A DNA stretch of 64,000 bases from Fundidesulfovibrio magnetotacticus (GCF_013019105.1 NZ_BLTE01000003.1:186001-250000), one strand, 5' to 3'; counted from the stretch's first letter, positions 15,840-27,660 are shown. Made by a program: numbers and translations. Notes: a model not told the origin generated them from the letters alone.

Positions 15840-16334
15840 TCAGCCGTCGTTCTTCGCCGTCTTCACGATGGGCTGGATGAACTGGGGCTCGGAGTCCCAG
15901 GGGAAGAGGATCCAGGTGTCCTGGCTCACCTCGGTGATGTAGGCGTCCACCAGGGGGCGTCCCTCGGGCTTGGCGTACACCGTGGCGAAGTGCGCCTTGG
16001 GCAGCATCTCGCGCACGCGCTTGGCCGTGCGCCCGGTGTCCACCAGGTCGTCGATCAGCAGCCACCCCTCGCCGTCGCCCTCCACGCCCTTGAGCACCTG
16101 CACAGTCTCGCCCTGGCTCTGCCAGTCGTAGCTGGCCACGCACACCGTGTCGATGAGCCGGATGTCCAGTTCGCGCGCCACGATGGCCGCCGGGATCAGC
16201 CCGCCCTTGGTGATGGCGTAGATGCCCTTCCAGGGGCCGAGCCCCATGAGCCGCCAGGACAGCGCCTTGCTGTCGCGGTGCAACTGGTCCCAACTGACGG
16301 GATACATGCGGTGGTAACGGTCGTTGTCGGACAT
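15840..16334 (-). CDS. gpt: Purine phosphoribosyltransferase, Gpt-like
   Basis: 164 residues. The PRPP-binding motif [14 protein letters not shown] is unmistakable, and the N-terminus ([20 protein letters not shown]) and [17 protein letters not shown] resemble enterobacterial xanthine-guanine phosphoribosyltransferase. It converts xanthine or guanine plus PRPP to the nucleotide. The ATG at 16334 follows GAGGAGG by about 5 nt. Substrate preference among xanthine, guanine and hypoxanthine cannot be read from sequence alone. Confidence 0.85.
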   Translation of the reverse strand: MSDNDRYHRMYPVSWDQLHRDSKALSWRLMGLGPWKGIYAITKGGLIPAAIVARELDIRLIDTVCVASYDWQSQGETVQVLKGVEGDGEGWLLIDDLVDTGRTAKRVREMLPKAHFATVYAKPEGRPLVDAYITEVSQDTWILFPWDSEPQFIQPIVKTAKNDG

Positions 16335-16550
16335 GGCGCGCCTCCTCGCCCCGTGCGGGCAAGGGCTAGTTAGGGCAAGCCCGGCCCGCGCGCAAGGGGG
16401 CGCGTTCGCCCGGCGGTTTTCGGCCTGCTCCGTGCGCAGTGCACTCAGGTGGAGGGCGGCTTCCCCCCACGCAAGCGGCCCACGCAAGCACCATCCGGGA
16501 GGGGTGTCTTCATGCAGAGTGCGGTGAGTGCGCCCGCGGCCGATTCTCGC

Positions 16551-16579
16551 TTGATTCCAAAGCAAGGAAAGACTAGTAT
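16551..16579 (+). promoter_or_regulatory. Predicted promoter for the first EAL-HDOD gene
   Basis: TTGATT (16551-16556), 17-nt spacer, TAGTAT (16574-16579), about 70 nt before the start codon. It is the only convincing signal in the 317-nt gap 16335-16651; the rest of the gap is GC-rich with no gene. Confidence 0.5.
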
Positions 16580-16591
16580 CAGGATTGATAC
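16576..16591. repeat. Inverted repeat overlapping the -10 element
   Basis: GTATCA, 4-nt GGAT loop, TGATAC: a perfect 6-bp inverted repeat that overlaps the predicted TAGTAT -10. The position suits a repressor operator. No regulator gene is identified. Confidence 0.45.
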
Positions 16592-16651
16592 ACAACTGTC
16601 TGATTTGACACACGATGTTTGTCCGGACAACCGGGCGTGGGGCTTGCCATC

Positions 16652-17950
16652 ATGATTGAAGAGAACCAGGAAGAAGCAGGGGCCTGCTTCCTTTCCAGAC
16701 ATCCCGTTTTCGACAAGACGAAAAAGGTCCACGCCTACGAGGTGGTGGCACGCTCCGTGCTTGTCTCCGACGATCCCTCCCACGTGGACGTGGACGCCTT
16801 CTCCTGGATGGTCAGCGACGGCGCGGGGGAACTCCAGCTGCTCCTGGAAGACTCCGAGCGCCTGATGATCTTCGTGCCCGACCCCATGCTCGACGCCCCC
16901 GAGGTGCACCTGCTGCCCATGGACTACTGCGAGCTGGTGGTCAGCCCCCAGGAGACCGAACGCGGGAACCTCGAGGAACTCCTCGCCTTCTACCAGGACT
17001 ACGGCTACTCCCTGGCCCTGCGCTTCGCGGGCTCCTGCCAAGAGCACGGTCATCTTTTGAAATACGCCTCAACGGTGATCCTGGACCTGGCCACCCTCAC
17101 GCCCATGGAGCTGGCCAAGGAACGCAAGTTCCTCAAAGGCTTCAAGGTGCGGGCCATGCTGGACCACGTGGACTCCTGGGAGGCCTTCGCGGGCTCCAAG
17201 GCCCTGGGGTTCGACCTCTTCCAGGGGGCCTTCTTCGGCAGGCCCGAGGTGGTGAAGGGCAAGAAGCTCTCCGCCAACTCGCTCACGCGCATGGAGTTGA
17301 TGGGCAAACTGCTGGACGAGAACTCCTCCTACAAGGACATGGCGGCCATCATCGCCAAGGATCCGCTGCTCTCCTACCGCCTACTCAAGTACGTGAACTC
17401 CCCGGGCGTGGGCCTGGGCCGCACCGTAAGCTCCATCGAGCACGCCGTGGCCATCCTGGGCGACACCGCCTTCAAGCACTGGGCCATGATGGCCCTGGTG
17501 GCCAGCCTGGACGCCACCGCCAAGGGCGAGGAACTGGCCTACCTCTCCCTGCACCGCGCCAGCTTCCTGGAAAAGATGGCCGGGCGCGCCAAGGCCTCGC
17601 CCGTGCCCCCCAAGACCATGTTCCTGCTGGGCCTGTTCTCCCTGCTGGACGCCATGCTGGGCCAGCCCATGGCCGAACTGGTGGCCTCCATGCCCATGGA
17701 CCCGCGCATCAAGGCCGCCCTCTCCGGCGAGAGGAACTCCCTCGGCCCCTGGCTGGACCTGGTGAACTGCGTGGACCAGAACCGCTGGTGCGACGTGGGC
17801 GTGATCCTCTCCGAGCAGAAGGTGAGCCACATCGGCGCGGCCAGGGACTATCTGGAGGCCTCGCGCTGGGCCAGGGAGTGCTTCCGCTCCGGGCTCAAGG
17901 ACAAACTGGTCGAAGCCCCCGGGCACAAGCAGGCCGATCAGGCGGGCTGA
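16652..17950 (+). CDS. EAL-like/HDOD signalling protein (YuxH type)
   Basis: 432 residues. The N-terminal 200 residues are a degenerate EAL-like fold (LSRHPVFDKTKKVHAYEVVAR, then FQGAFFGRPEVV), lacking the ExLxR and catalytic acidic residues, so not an active phosphodiesterase. The C-terminal part (about 205-410) is an HDOD domain (IIAKDPLLSYRLLKYVNSP, ISSIEHAVAILG-type motif). Such proteins act as adaptors in c-di-GMP, motility or chemotaxis signalling. A second copy of this architecture lies at 34688-35953. Start chosen at the ATG that leaves the conserved FLSRHPVFD segment near the N-terminus. Confidence 0.88.
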   Translation: MIEENQEEAGACFLSRHPVFDKTKKVHAYEVVARSVLVSDDPSHVDVDAFSWMVSDGAGELQLLLEDSERLMIFVPDPMLDAPEVHLLPMDYCELVVSPQETERGNLEELLAFYQDYGYSLALRFAGSCQEHGHLLKYASTVILDLATLTPMELAKERKFLKGFKVRAMLDHVDSWEAFAGSKALGFDLFQGAFFGRPEVVKGKKLSANSLTRMELMGKLLDENSSYKDMAAIIAKDPLLSYRLLKYVNSPGVGLGRTVSSIEHAVAILGDTAFKHWAMMALVASLDATAKGEELAYLSLHRASFLEKMAGRAKASPVPPKTMFLLGLFSLLDAMLGQPMAELVASMPMDPRIKAALSGERNSLGPWLDLVNCVDQNRWCDVGVILSEQKVSHIGAARDYLEASRWARECFRSGLKDKLVEAPGHKQADQAG

Positions 17951-17962
17951 TCCTTCCAGGCG

Positions 17963-17981
17963 CCCGGCGCAGCGCGCCGGG
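17963..17981. terminator. Hairpin after the EAL-HDOD gene
   Basis: Perfect 8-bp stem CCCGGCGC with an AGC loop, 13 nt after the stop. There is no T-run, so it may be a weak or Rho-assisted terminator between two convergent genes. Confidence 0.45.
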
Positions 17982-18099
17982 AGCGCGGCTTCGCCGGATG
18001 GGGAGCCGGTGGGCGCAGCCCCGGCGCAGGCGCAGGGCGGGCGGGATGCCGTAGCCCCCGCGCCCTCCGCGACGCCCGCGGGCTGCCTAGGCGGAGGGC

Positions 18100-19516
18100 T
18101 TACTCGTCGGCGTATTCCCCGGCCGGACGGAAGCGCGCGGCGTCCACGCCCAGGCGCTTGAGAATCTTCTGCAGAGACACCCGCTCCAGCCCCGAAAGCC
18201 TCGCGGCCTGGGTCACGTTGCCGCGCGTGCGTTCCATGAGCCCCAGCACGTAGGAGCGGGTGAAGTCGTCCAGCACGCGCTCCTTGGCCTCCAGGTAGTT
18301 GCCGTAGCCCGTGGCCGCGCCGGGGTTTTTCGCCTGGGCGTCCAGCAGGCGCACCTGGGCCTCGGTGATGTAGGGGCCGCTGGAAAACACCGCCGCGCGC
18401 CGCACGAAGTTCAAGAGTTCCCGCACGTTGCCCGGCCAGTTCCTGGCCTTGATGAAGTCCAGGGCGTCGGGGGTCAGCTCCTTTTCTCCGGTCTCCAGTT
18501 CCTCGCAGGTGCGCGCCAGGAAGTGTCTGGCCAGCAGGGGGATGTCCTGGGAGCGCTCGCGCAGGGGCGGCACGTGGAGGGTGAGCACGTTGAGGCGGTA
18601 GTAGAGGTCCTCCCGGAACTCCCCGGCGGCCATGCGCGCCTCCAGGCGGCGGTTGGTGGAGGCCAGGATGCGGGCGTCCACGCGGATGGCCTCGCTGCCG
18701 CCCACGGGGCGCACCTCCTTCTCCTGGAGCGCGCGCAGGAGCTTGGGCTGCACGTGGGTGGGCATGTCGCCGATCTCGTCCAGGTGCAGGGTGGAGCCGT
18801 CGGCGGCCAGGAAGAGCCCTTGCCGGGCCTGGGCCGCGCCGGTGAAGGCCCCCTTCACGTGGCCGAAGAGCTCGCTCTCCAGCAGGTGTTCGGGCACGGC
18901 CGTGCAGTTGAGGCTGACCATGGTGTTGGCCCCGCGCCGCGAGAGCGCGTGGATGGTGCGCGCCACCAGCTCCTTGCCCGAGCCCGATTCGCCCTGGATG
19001 AGCACGGTGTAGTCGTTCTGGGCCACGGCCTGGATTTCGCCCAGCAGCCTGCGCATGGCCGGGCTCTCGCCGATGATGGACTGGCCGCGCGGGCACGCTC
19101 CGGCGGCCTGGCGCAGCCGTCTGTTTTCGCGCATGAGCGCGGCGCGGTCCAGGGCGCGGGCCACGCAGCGGAAGAGCACGTCCTGGTCCACGGGCTTGGC
19201 CAGGAAGTCGTAGGCCCCGCTTTTCAGGGCCTTCACGGCGGCCTCCACGCTGCCGTAGCCGGTGAGCATCACCACGGTGAGGGCGGGCGCCACGGTGAGG
19301 GCCTGCTCCAGCAGGGCGAAGCCGTCCTGGCCGGGCATGCGCACGTCGGTGATCATCAGGGCGCAGGGCCGCTCCTGCAGGGCCTCCAGGGCCTTGGCGG
19401 CGCTGTCGCGCACGAGCACGGTGTGGGCGGGGAAGCCCTTCTGGAGGAGCCGGGCGATGCCCTTGGCGAAGGTGGCCTCGTCGTCCACCACCAGGATGGC
19501 GTCGCTGGAGAAGTCT

Positions 19517-19524
<8 letters not shown>
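18100..19524 (-). CDS. NtrC-type sigma-54-dependent response regulator
   Basis: 474 residues: receiver domain (about 8-120, phospho-acceptor Asp in MITDVRMPG), AAA+ domain with Walker A GESGSGKE, the sigma-54 contact loop GAFTGA, and Walker [11 protein letters not shown], and a Fis-type helix-turn-helix at the C-terminus ([24 protein letters not shown]). It activates sigma-54 promoters when phosphorylated. Its start overlaps the end of the histidine kinase gene by 8 nt, so the two are a coupled pair. Likely targets include the upstream usp/transporter genes (inference). Confidence 0.95.
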
Positions 19525-21901
<2,377 letters not shown>

Positions 21902-22038
21902 GGGGCCTCTGGCCGGGCCGGGCAGGCCCGGCCCAGCAATAGGTGCCGGTCCGGGGGGGTGTCAACCGCGCGGTCCGGCGGTCTCGGGCGGTCCGGGGGC
22001 GCGCCGGTCCGGTTGGTTCCGGTCCGGCGCGCCGCCGC

Positions 22039-22482
22039 TCAGATGTCGTGGGGGGGCGTCTTCACCAGAAGGAGCGAGCAGGGCAGCTTGCCCAGGAGGT
22101 CGCGGGCGGTGTCGCGCACGGTGGCGGTGCCGCGCCAGAAGGGGTGGGCCATCACGAGCAGGTCGTAGCCGCCCGTCTCGGCTTCCTTGAGGATCTCCTC
22201 GCGCACCACGCCGTTGGCCAGTTTGACCTCCAGGGGCAGGTCGCCCGCGCGGGCGCGCAGTTCGGCCGCCAGGCGCTCGGAGTCCTTGATGTCCTCCTGG
22301 CCTGCGTATTCGATGTAGGCCCCGCGCACGGTGGAGCCCGAGAGCCAGTCGTGCCCGGTGTAGTCGCTCCAGTTGCCGTCGAGCACGAACAGGGCCGTGA
22401 GGGCCGCGCCGCGTTCGCGGCACAGCCTCACGGCCTCGTCCATGGCCTGGGTGGATTCGTCCAGGGCCAGGAGCACGCGCAT
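22039..22482 (-). CDS. Universal stress protein, UspA family
   Basis: 147 residues with the Usp fold: N-terminal VLLALDES strand, central variable region and C-terminal YDLLVMAHPFWRG. The usual nucleotide-binding G-2x-G-9x-G-S/T pattern is altered (HPFWRGTATVRDTARDLL), so ATP binding is doubtful. Its ATG overlaps the stop of the lipoyl-domain gene (TAATG), showing coupling. It is the last gene of the transporter operon; the longer paralogue-like partner opens the operon at 24445. Confidence 0.85.
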   Translation of the reverse strand: MRVLLALDESTQAMDEAVRLCRERGAALTALFVLDGNWSDYTGHDWLSGSTVRGAYIEYAGQEDIKDSERLAAELRARAGDLPLEVKLANGVVREEILKEAETGGYDLLVMAHPFWRGTATVRDTARDLLGKLPCSLLLVKTPPHDI

Positions 22483-22880
22483 TACGGCAGGGTCCCCTTC
22501 ACGTGCTCCACCACCAGCAGCGCGTTGCCGCGCTTCATGGAGTCGCCGGGCTTCTTCTTGAGCTCCAGCACCTTGCCGGGGGTCTTGGACTTGAAGGTCT
22601 CCTTGGCCACGGTCTCCTGGACCTCGCCCTGCACGTACTTCTTCTTCTTCACTTCGTAGACGTAGAGGGGCTGGCCTTCTGAGATGGTGTCGCCCACGGC
22701 GACCTTCATCTCCAGGAGCTTGCCCTCGGCCGGGGCGTTGATGGACACCTTGCTCAGGAAGAAGGCCATGTAGACCAGGACGAACACCACCACCAGGGCG
22801 GCGAAGGCGCACGCGCCCAGGTCCTCGTGCCGGTCGGTCTTGAAGACGGTGAGTTTCTGTTTCTTCTCTGCGGCGGACAT
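22482..22880 (-). CDS. Membrane-anchored lipoyl/biotinyl-like domain protein
   Basis: 132 residues: a cytoplasmic N-terminus of about 22 residues, one membrane helix (about 25-44, ending FFLSK), then an 85-residue beta-rich lipoyl/biotinyl-like domain (INAPAEGKLLEMKVAVGDTISEGQPLYVYEV, then SKTPGKVLELKKKPGDSMKRGNALLVVE). The canonical MKM or DKA modification lysine hairpin is absent; KKKKY sits at the equivalent turn, so it is probably not biotinylated. The doubled half-motif resembles membrane-fusion (HlyD) hairpin-less proteins. It lies between a YeiH-like transporter and a Usp gene and may be a transporter subunit (inference). Confidence 0.75.
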   Translation of the reverse strand: MSAAEKKQKLTVFKTDRHEDLGACAFAALVVVFVLVYMAFFLSKVSINAPAEGKLLEMKVAVGDTISEGQPLYVYEVKKKKYVQGEVQETVAKETFKSKTPGKVLELKKKPGDSMKRGNALLVVEHVKGTLP

Positions 22881-22893
22881 GTGCGGTCCCTCC

Positions 22894-24009
22894 CTAGAAA
22901 GGCGCGTCTTTGGAGATGAAGTAGAGGGTCATGAAGAGGGCAAGGACGTACTTTGTGGTGCCGGCGACCAGGCCCACGATGAGCGGCTTGCCGCCCGCGG
23001 CCTTGATCTCGCCGAAGTCGATGTACGCGCCCAGGCCCACCATGCCGATGCCGAAGATCCACTGCATCAGGGTGCGCAGGAGGTGCGAGGTCTCGGAGCC
23101 TTCCTGGCCCAGGAGGCCGAGGGAGGACAGGACCGTCATGCCGACGAAGCCCAGCACGAAGATGGGGAACTTGGACTTGAGGATCTCCAGAAGGCTGATG
23201 TTCTGCCCGCCGGCCTCTTCCTTGTTGCCGCTCCAGTACCAGACGGTGATCACGAACACCACGAAGGGGATGATGATCACGCGCATCACGTTCCACAGCT
23301 CGCCGTAGGCCACGGCGGTGCCGGGGGCCACGATGGGGTTGAAGGCCAGGCAGGAAGCCAGCACCTGGCCGGAGTTCAGGATGCCCGTGCCCACCCAGAC
23401 GCCGTACTGGTAGTCGGAGAATTTCAGGAGGTTGCCCAGGAAGGGGGAGATGAACATGGTCATCACGCCGAAGCCCAGGATGGTGGCGATGGCCAGGGCC
23501 ACCTCGGCGGGCTTGGCCTTCACGCCGGGGCTGGTGGCCACGGCGGCGGAGACGCCGCACACGCCGCAGGCCGCGCCCATGACGCCCACCAGGGAGCGGT
23601 CCATCTTGAGGATCTTGCCCAGCCACATCACGAAGATCACCGTGCCGAACACGAAGGCCGAGATGAGCAGCGCCGCCTGGAGGCCCAGCTTGGCCAGGCC
23701 GCCCAGGGTGTAGATGGAGCCCAGCATGATGACGCCGGTCTTGATGAACAGGCGCGTGGTGCGGAATCCGTCGGCCGCCCAGCTGGGGATGGTGCCCTTG
23801 AACAGCACGTTGCGGTAGAGCACGCCCATGATGATGGAGATGATGATGTAGTTGAGGTTCAGCACCCGCCCGAAAAACTCCGGGAAGCCGAACACGGTGA
23901 AGGGTTTGAGCCAACCCTCGAGCCACTGGGCGAAGAGGAACGTGGCGATCATCAGCGCCAGTCCGGGTACGATGGCCAGGAGCGCGCCGGCCCCGCGTTT
24001 GTCTTCCAT
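22894..24009 (-). CDS. YeiH/UPF0324-family putative sulfate exporter-like membrane protein
   Basis: 371 residues, about 10-11 hydrophobic segments. The family signature is visible in the two-half pattern: LNYIIISIIMGVLYRN, GVIMLGS, and the highly conserved GAACGVCGVSAAVATSPGVKAK. Family members are annotated as putative sulfate or sulfonate exporters, but the substrate is not established. The gene is flanked on the same strand by a Usp gene (13 nt upstream) and the lipoyl-domain gene (13 nt downstream), so the four form one operon. Confidence 0.85.
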   Translation of the reverse strand: MEDKRGAGALLAIVPGLALMIATFLFAQWLEGWLKPFTVFGFPEFFGRVLNLNYIIISIIMGVLYRNVLFKGTIPSWAADGFRTTRLFIKTGVIMLGSIYTLGGLAKLGLQAALLISAFVFGTVIFVMWLGKILKMDRSLVGVMGAACGVCGVSAAVATSPGVKAKPAEVALAIATILGFGVMTMFISPFLGNLLKFSDYQYGVWVGTGILNSGQVLASCLAFNPIVAPGTAVAYGELWNVMRVIIIPFVVFVITVWYWSGNKEEAGGQNISLLEILKSKFPIFVLGFVGMTVLSSLGLLGQEGSETSHLLRTLMQWIFGIGMVGLGAYIDFGEIKAAGGKPLIVGLVAGTTKYVLALFMTLYFISKDAPF

Positions 24010-24022
24010 TTCCTACGACTCC

Positions 24023-24445
24023 TTATTTGACGATGAGAACGTTGACGTCGGCAAGCTCGGCCACCCTCGAGGACACCGAGCCCAGGAGGAGCCTGGCTGC
24101 CCCGTGCCTGCCCACGCTGCCAATCACGATGAGATCCGCGCCGGTCTCCCGGGCGGCTTCGACGATCTGCTCCGGGGGGCGCCCGGCGCGCACCAGCACC
24201 TGGGCCTCGATCCCCTTGGCCTTGAGCGATTGCGCGGCCTTGCGCGCCCGGGCCTCCGCCTCGGCGGAGAGGGAGCGCGCCACCAGGGAGCACTCCTCGG
24301 GGGAAAGCTCCTCCGAGCCCATGCACACGTCCGGGGCCACTGTGACGATGGTGATGCCGCCCGAAAATTTCGAGGCGATCCTGGCCGCCTCTTCCAGCGC
24401 CTTGCCCGCCTGGGGCGAACCGTCGTGGGCCACGAGCACCTGCAT
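24023..24445 (-). CDS. Universal stress protein, UspA family
   Basis: 140 residues. Typical UspA: VLVAHDGS at the N-terminus with the adenine-contacting Asp, and a full ATP-binding motif GSVGRHGAARLLLGSVSSRV (G-2x-G-9x-G-S type) near the C-terminus. First gene of the operon: its ATG at 24445 is preceded by AGGAGG, 13 nt separate it from the transporter gene. It is a probable ATP-binding regulator of the transporter (inference from context). Confidence 0.92.
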   Translation of the reverse strand: MQVLVAHDGSPQAGKALEEAARIASKFSGGITIVTVAPDVCMGSEELSPEECSLVARSLSAEAEARARKAAQSLKAKGIEAQVLVRAGRPPEQIVEAARETGADLIVIGSVGRHGAARLLLGSVSSRVAELADVNVLIVK

Positions 24446-24796
24446 CGTTATCCCTCCTTGCACCGTGTTGCGGAACGTCGCGCCGATTTTGCCGCGCCGG
24501 TCTTTTTGGCGTGGGGCGGCGCGCTGCATCAGCCGGGAGCCGGTGAGGCCAACCCCGCATTAGCACGAGACGTGCCAGCAGAGTGGCGAATAGGAAAGTC
24601 AGTTATTCCGGTGGTTATTCTTGGTACAGAGCACGGGAACCGCCAACGGCCGGGCTGTGGACGCCAACGCGCGTTAGCACCTGCCGCGCGCTGGCGTTTG
24701 ATTTGACAGAAACGTTAAGATTGATCTTCGTCCGAGTTGTTCCTACAATCTGGTGGCGGATGGAGGCAGTGTGGGGCCCCATCCCGGGGAGAAGCG
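24446..24796. other. Divergent regulatory region between usp and GGDEF-EAL genes
   Basis: 351 nt without a gene. It holds a GCACG-AGA-CGTGC inverted repeat (24563-24575), a 10-nt near-repeat (GCATTAGCAC at 24558 and GCGTTAGCAC at 24671) and the plus-strand promoter at 24721-24749. No convincing sigma-54 or sigma-70 promoter for the minus-strand usp operon is visible to me. Confidence 0.5.
24721..24749 (+). promoter_or_regulatory. Predicted promoter for the GGDEF-EAL gene
   Basis: TTGATC (24721-24726), 17-nt spacer, TACAAT (24744-24749): one of the best sigma-70-like matches in the window, 47 nt before the start codon. Confidence 0.6.
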
Positions 24797-27634
24797 ATGA
24801 CGGGCGGGCAGACTTTCGATGCAGAGAACTTCCTGAGCCTCTTCGAGGAGGTTCCCGTGGCCGTGTGCCTTATCGACGCGGCCGACAGAGCCCTGAAGGT
24901 GAACAAGGCCTTCGAGCGCCTTTTCGGCTACCGCCGTGAGGAGATCGAGGGCCGTCCGCTGCTGGGGCTGGTGATCCCCCTCGGCCGCGAGAACGAGGTG
25001 GCCACCCTGGCCGAGGGCGTCCGCCGGGGGGGCAAGGGCCGCCTGGAGACCACCCGCAGGCGCAGCGACGGCAGCCACGTGCAGGTGGCCGTAACGCTCT
25101 TTCCGGCCTCCGGGCGCTCCGGCGAGGAGAGGTTCTTCGCCGTCTACAACGACCTCCAGGAACTGCGCGACGCCGAAAAGGACCTGCGCCGCGCCCAGGA
25201 CAAATACCAGGCCTTTTTCGAGAACGCCGCCGAGGGCATCTTCCAGTCCACGCCCGGGGGCGGCTACATCGTCGTGAACCCTGCCCTGGCGCGCATCTAC
25301 GGCTACAACTCGCCCGAGGACCTGATGAACTCGCTGCGAGACATCGAGCGCGAACTCTACGCGGACCCCGGGCGTCGCGACGACTTCATCCGCGCCATCA
25401 CCGCCGCGGGGGAGGTGCGCGACTTCGAGTCGCGCGTGCGCCGCAAGGACGGCTCCGTCATCTGGATCAGCGAGAACGCGCGCGTGGTCCGCCGCCCGGA
25501 CGGCAGCCTGGACTTCTTCGAAGGCACCGTCACCGACGTCACAGCCCGGCGCGAGGCCGAGGAGGCCCTCAAGGCCAGCAGCGAGCGCTACCGCTCCCTG
25601 GTGAAGTCGGCCTCCGACGGCATCCTCACCCTCAAGGACACGGCCGTGGTGAGCACCAACCTGCGCGCCCGCGAACTCTTCGGGTTCGACGAGGACGAAA
25701 TCCCCGGGCTGTGCCTGGAGAACCTGCTGCCGCCCGTGCAGCCCGACGGACGTCCCTCGGGGCAGGTGGCCCGCGAACTCTTGGACAAGGCCCTGGCCGG
25801 AGCGCCCCAGAAGATCGAATGGGTGCACCAGCGCAAGGACGCCGCGTGGTTCCACGCCGAGGTCTCGCTCAACCGCTTCGACGCCCACGGCGAGACCTTC
25901 CTCACCGCCGTGGTGCGCGACATCTCGGAGCGCAAGCGCACCGAAGCCGCCCTGGAGCGCGAACGCGCCCACCTGAAGCTGCTCTTCGAGAGCTCCCCGC
26001 AGGCCATGGTGCTGCTCAGCCCTGAGGGCCGAGTGCTCAACGTGAACCCCGCCTTCACGCGCCTCTTCGGCTACCCCAGCGCGGACGTGGCGGGCGAGTT
26101 CAACCGCAACCTCATCGTGCCCGAACACCTGGCCGCCGAGGCCGCCAGCTTCAACGCCCAGGTGAACGCCGGGCGCTTCGTTTCCAAGGAGACCGTGCGC
26201 CGCGCCAAGAACGGCACGCTCATCCCCGTCTCGGTGCTGGGCTACCCCATCGAGCTGGGCGGGCGCATCGAGGGCATCTACTACATCTACGAGGACATCA
26301 CCGAGCGCAAGAGCTTCGAGGACCAGCTCACCCACCAGGCCTTCCACGACGGGCTCACCGGCCTGCCCAACCGCAACCTCTTCACCGAGCGCCTCAACCG
26401 CGCCATGGAACGCTCCAAGCGGCGCATGGGCTACAACTTCGCCGTGCTGCTCCTGGACCTGGACCGCTTCAAGCGCATCAACGACTCCCTGGGACACCTG
26501 GCGGGGGACATCCTGCTCAAGGGCATCGCCCGGCGGCTGGAGTCCTGCGTTCGCTCCGTGGACACCGTGGCCCGCCTGGGCGGCGACGAGTTCGCCGTGC
26601 TCCTGGAGGAGTTCGCCACCTCCCGCGAGGTGATCGACGTGGCCGACCGCATCCGCCACGTGTTGGACAAGCCCTTCACCATCTCCGGCAACGAGGTCTA
26701 CTGCGGGGCCAGCATCGGCATCGTGCTCAAGACCCAGGGCTACACCACCGCCGAGGACATCCTGCGCGACTCCGACATCGCCATGTACCGCTCCAAGGAG
26801 TCCGGCAAGGACCGCCTGGCCTTCACACGGCGCATGCACGCCCTGGCCGTGGAAAACCTGCGCATGGAGAACGAACTGCGTCAGGGCCTGAAAAACGGCG
26901 ACCTGACCCTGCACTACCAGCCCATCTACTCCCTGCCCGGACGCGTGCTCCAGGGCTTCGAGGCCCTGGCGCGCTGGAAGCACCCCACCCTGGGCATGAT
27001 CCCCCCGGCGCGCTTCATCCCCCTGGCCGAGGAGACGGGGCTCATCGAGCCCCTGGGCGAGTGGGCGCTGGCCGAGGCCATGCTGCGCCTGGGCCGCTGG
27101 CGGGAGCTGCTGCCCCAGGCCCGCTCGCTCTACATGACGGCCAACATCTCCAGCAAACAGTTCCGCCAGACGGACCTGGTGGAGTCCATCCGCCTCGGCC
27201 TTTCGGCCCACCATATCCCACCGCATCTGTTCAAGCTCGAGATCACCGAAAGCGTGATCATGCGCGACGCCAAGACCTCGGGCGACAAGCTGGGCAAGCT
27301 CAAGAACCTGGGCGTGCACCTGCTGGTGGACGACTTCGGCACCGGCTACTCCTCCCTCTCCTACCTGCAGCGCTTCCCCATCGACGGGCTCAAGATCGAC
27401 CGCTCCTTCGTCTCCGGCCAGGGCGACGCCCGCGAGAACCGCGAGATCGTGCGCACCATCGTGTCGCTGGCGCGCAACCTGGAGCTGGACGTGGTGGCCG
27501 AGGGCGTGGAGACACGCGAACAGCTGGAGAGCGTGGCGGCCCTGGGCTGCCTCTCCGCCCAGGGCTACCTCTTCTCGCCGCCCGTGGACGCCGCCTCGGC
27601 CGAGCGCCTCATCCGCCTGGCCGGGCAGGGGTGA
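24797..27634 (+). CDS. 4xPAS-GGDEF-EAL cyclic-di-GMP enzyme
   Basis: 945 residues, no membrane segment, so cytoplasmic. Four PAS domains (about 10-130, 140-260, 267-390, 395-515) each with the usual aromatic/Gly pattern, then GGDEF (signature GGDEF at 595-599) and EAL (EAL at 722-724, with downstream NxSxxQ, ETxxI and DDFGTGYSSL motifs intact). Both catalytic signatures look complete, so it could make and degrade c-di-GMP, tuned by PAS ligands. The ATG at 24797 follows GGGGAG. Transcribed alone from a good promoter. Confidence 0.95.
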   Translation: MTGGQTFDAENFLSLFEEVPVAVCLIDAADRALKVNKAFERLFGYRREEIEGRPLLGLVIPLGRENEVATLAEGVRRGGKGRLETTRRRSDGSHVQVAVTLFPASGRSGEERFFAVYNDLQELRDAEKDLRRAQDKYQAFFENAAEGIFQSTPGGGYIVVNPALARIYGYNSPEDLMNSLRDIERELYADPGRRDDFIRAITAAGEVRDFESRVRRKDGSVIWISENARVVRRPDGSLDFFEGTVTDVTARREAEEALKASSERYRSLVKSASDGILTLKDTAVVSTNLRARELFGFDEDEIPGLCLENLLPPVQPDGRPSGQVARELLDKALAGAPQKIEWVHQRKDAAWFHAEVSLNRFDAHGETFLTAVVRDISERKRTEAALERERAHLKLLFESSPQAMVLLSPEGRVLNVNPAFTRLFGYPSADVAGEFNRNLIVPEHLAAEAASFNAQVNAGRFVSKETVRRAKNGTLIPVSVLGYPIELGGRIEGIYYIYEDITERKSFEDQLTHQAFHDGLTGLPNRNLFTERLNRAMERSKRRMGYNFAVLLLDLDRFKRINDSLGHLAGDILLKGIARRLESCVRSVDTVARLGGDEFAVLLEEFATSREVIDVADRIRHVLDKPFTISGNEVYCGASIGIVLKTQGYTTAEDILRDSDIAMYRSKESGKDRLAFTRRMHALAVENLRMENELRQGLKNGDLTLHYQPIYSLPGRVLQGFEALARWKHPTLGMIPPARFIPLAEETGLIEPLGEWALAEAMLRLGRWRELLPQARSLYMTANISSKQFRQTDLVESIRLGLSAHHIPPHLFKLEITESVIMRDAKTSGDKLGKLKNLGVHLLVDDFGTGYSSLSYLQRFPIDGLKIDRSFVSGQGDARENREIVRTIVSLARNLELDVVAEGVETREQLESVAALGCLSAQGYLFSPPVDAASAERLIRLAGQG

Positions 27635-27639
27635 GGTGC

Positions 27640-27660
27640 GGCGGCTCCCGGAGAGCCGCC
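27640..27660 (+). terminator. Hairpin after the GGDEF-EAL gene
   Basis: GGCGGCTC stem (8 bp) with a 5-nt loop, starting 6 nt after the stop. No T-run follows. The 171-nt gap to creA has no other feature I can support. Confidence 0.45.

Noticed and set aside
24446-24796. Sigma-54 promoter for the usp operon upstream of 24445.
   Set aside because: No TGGC-N8-TTGC pattern of correct spacing could be found on the minus strand.
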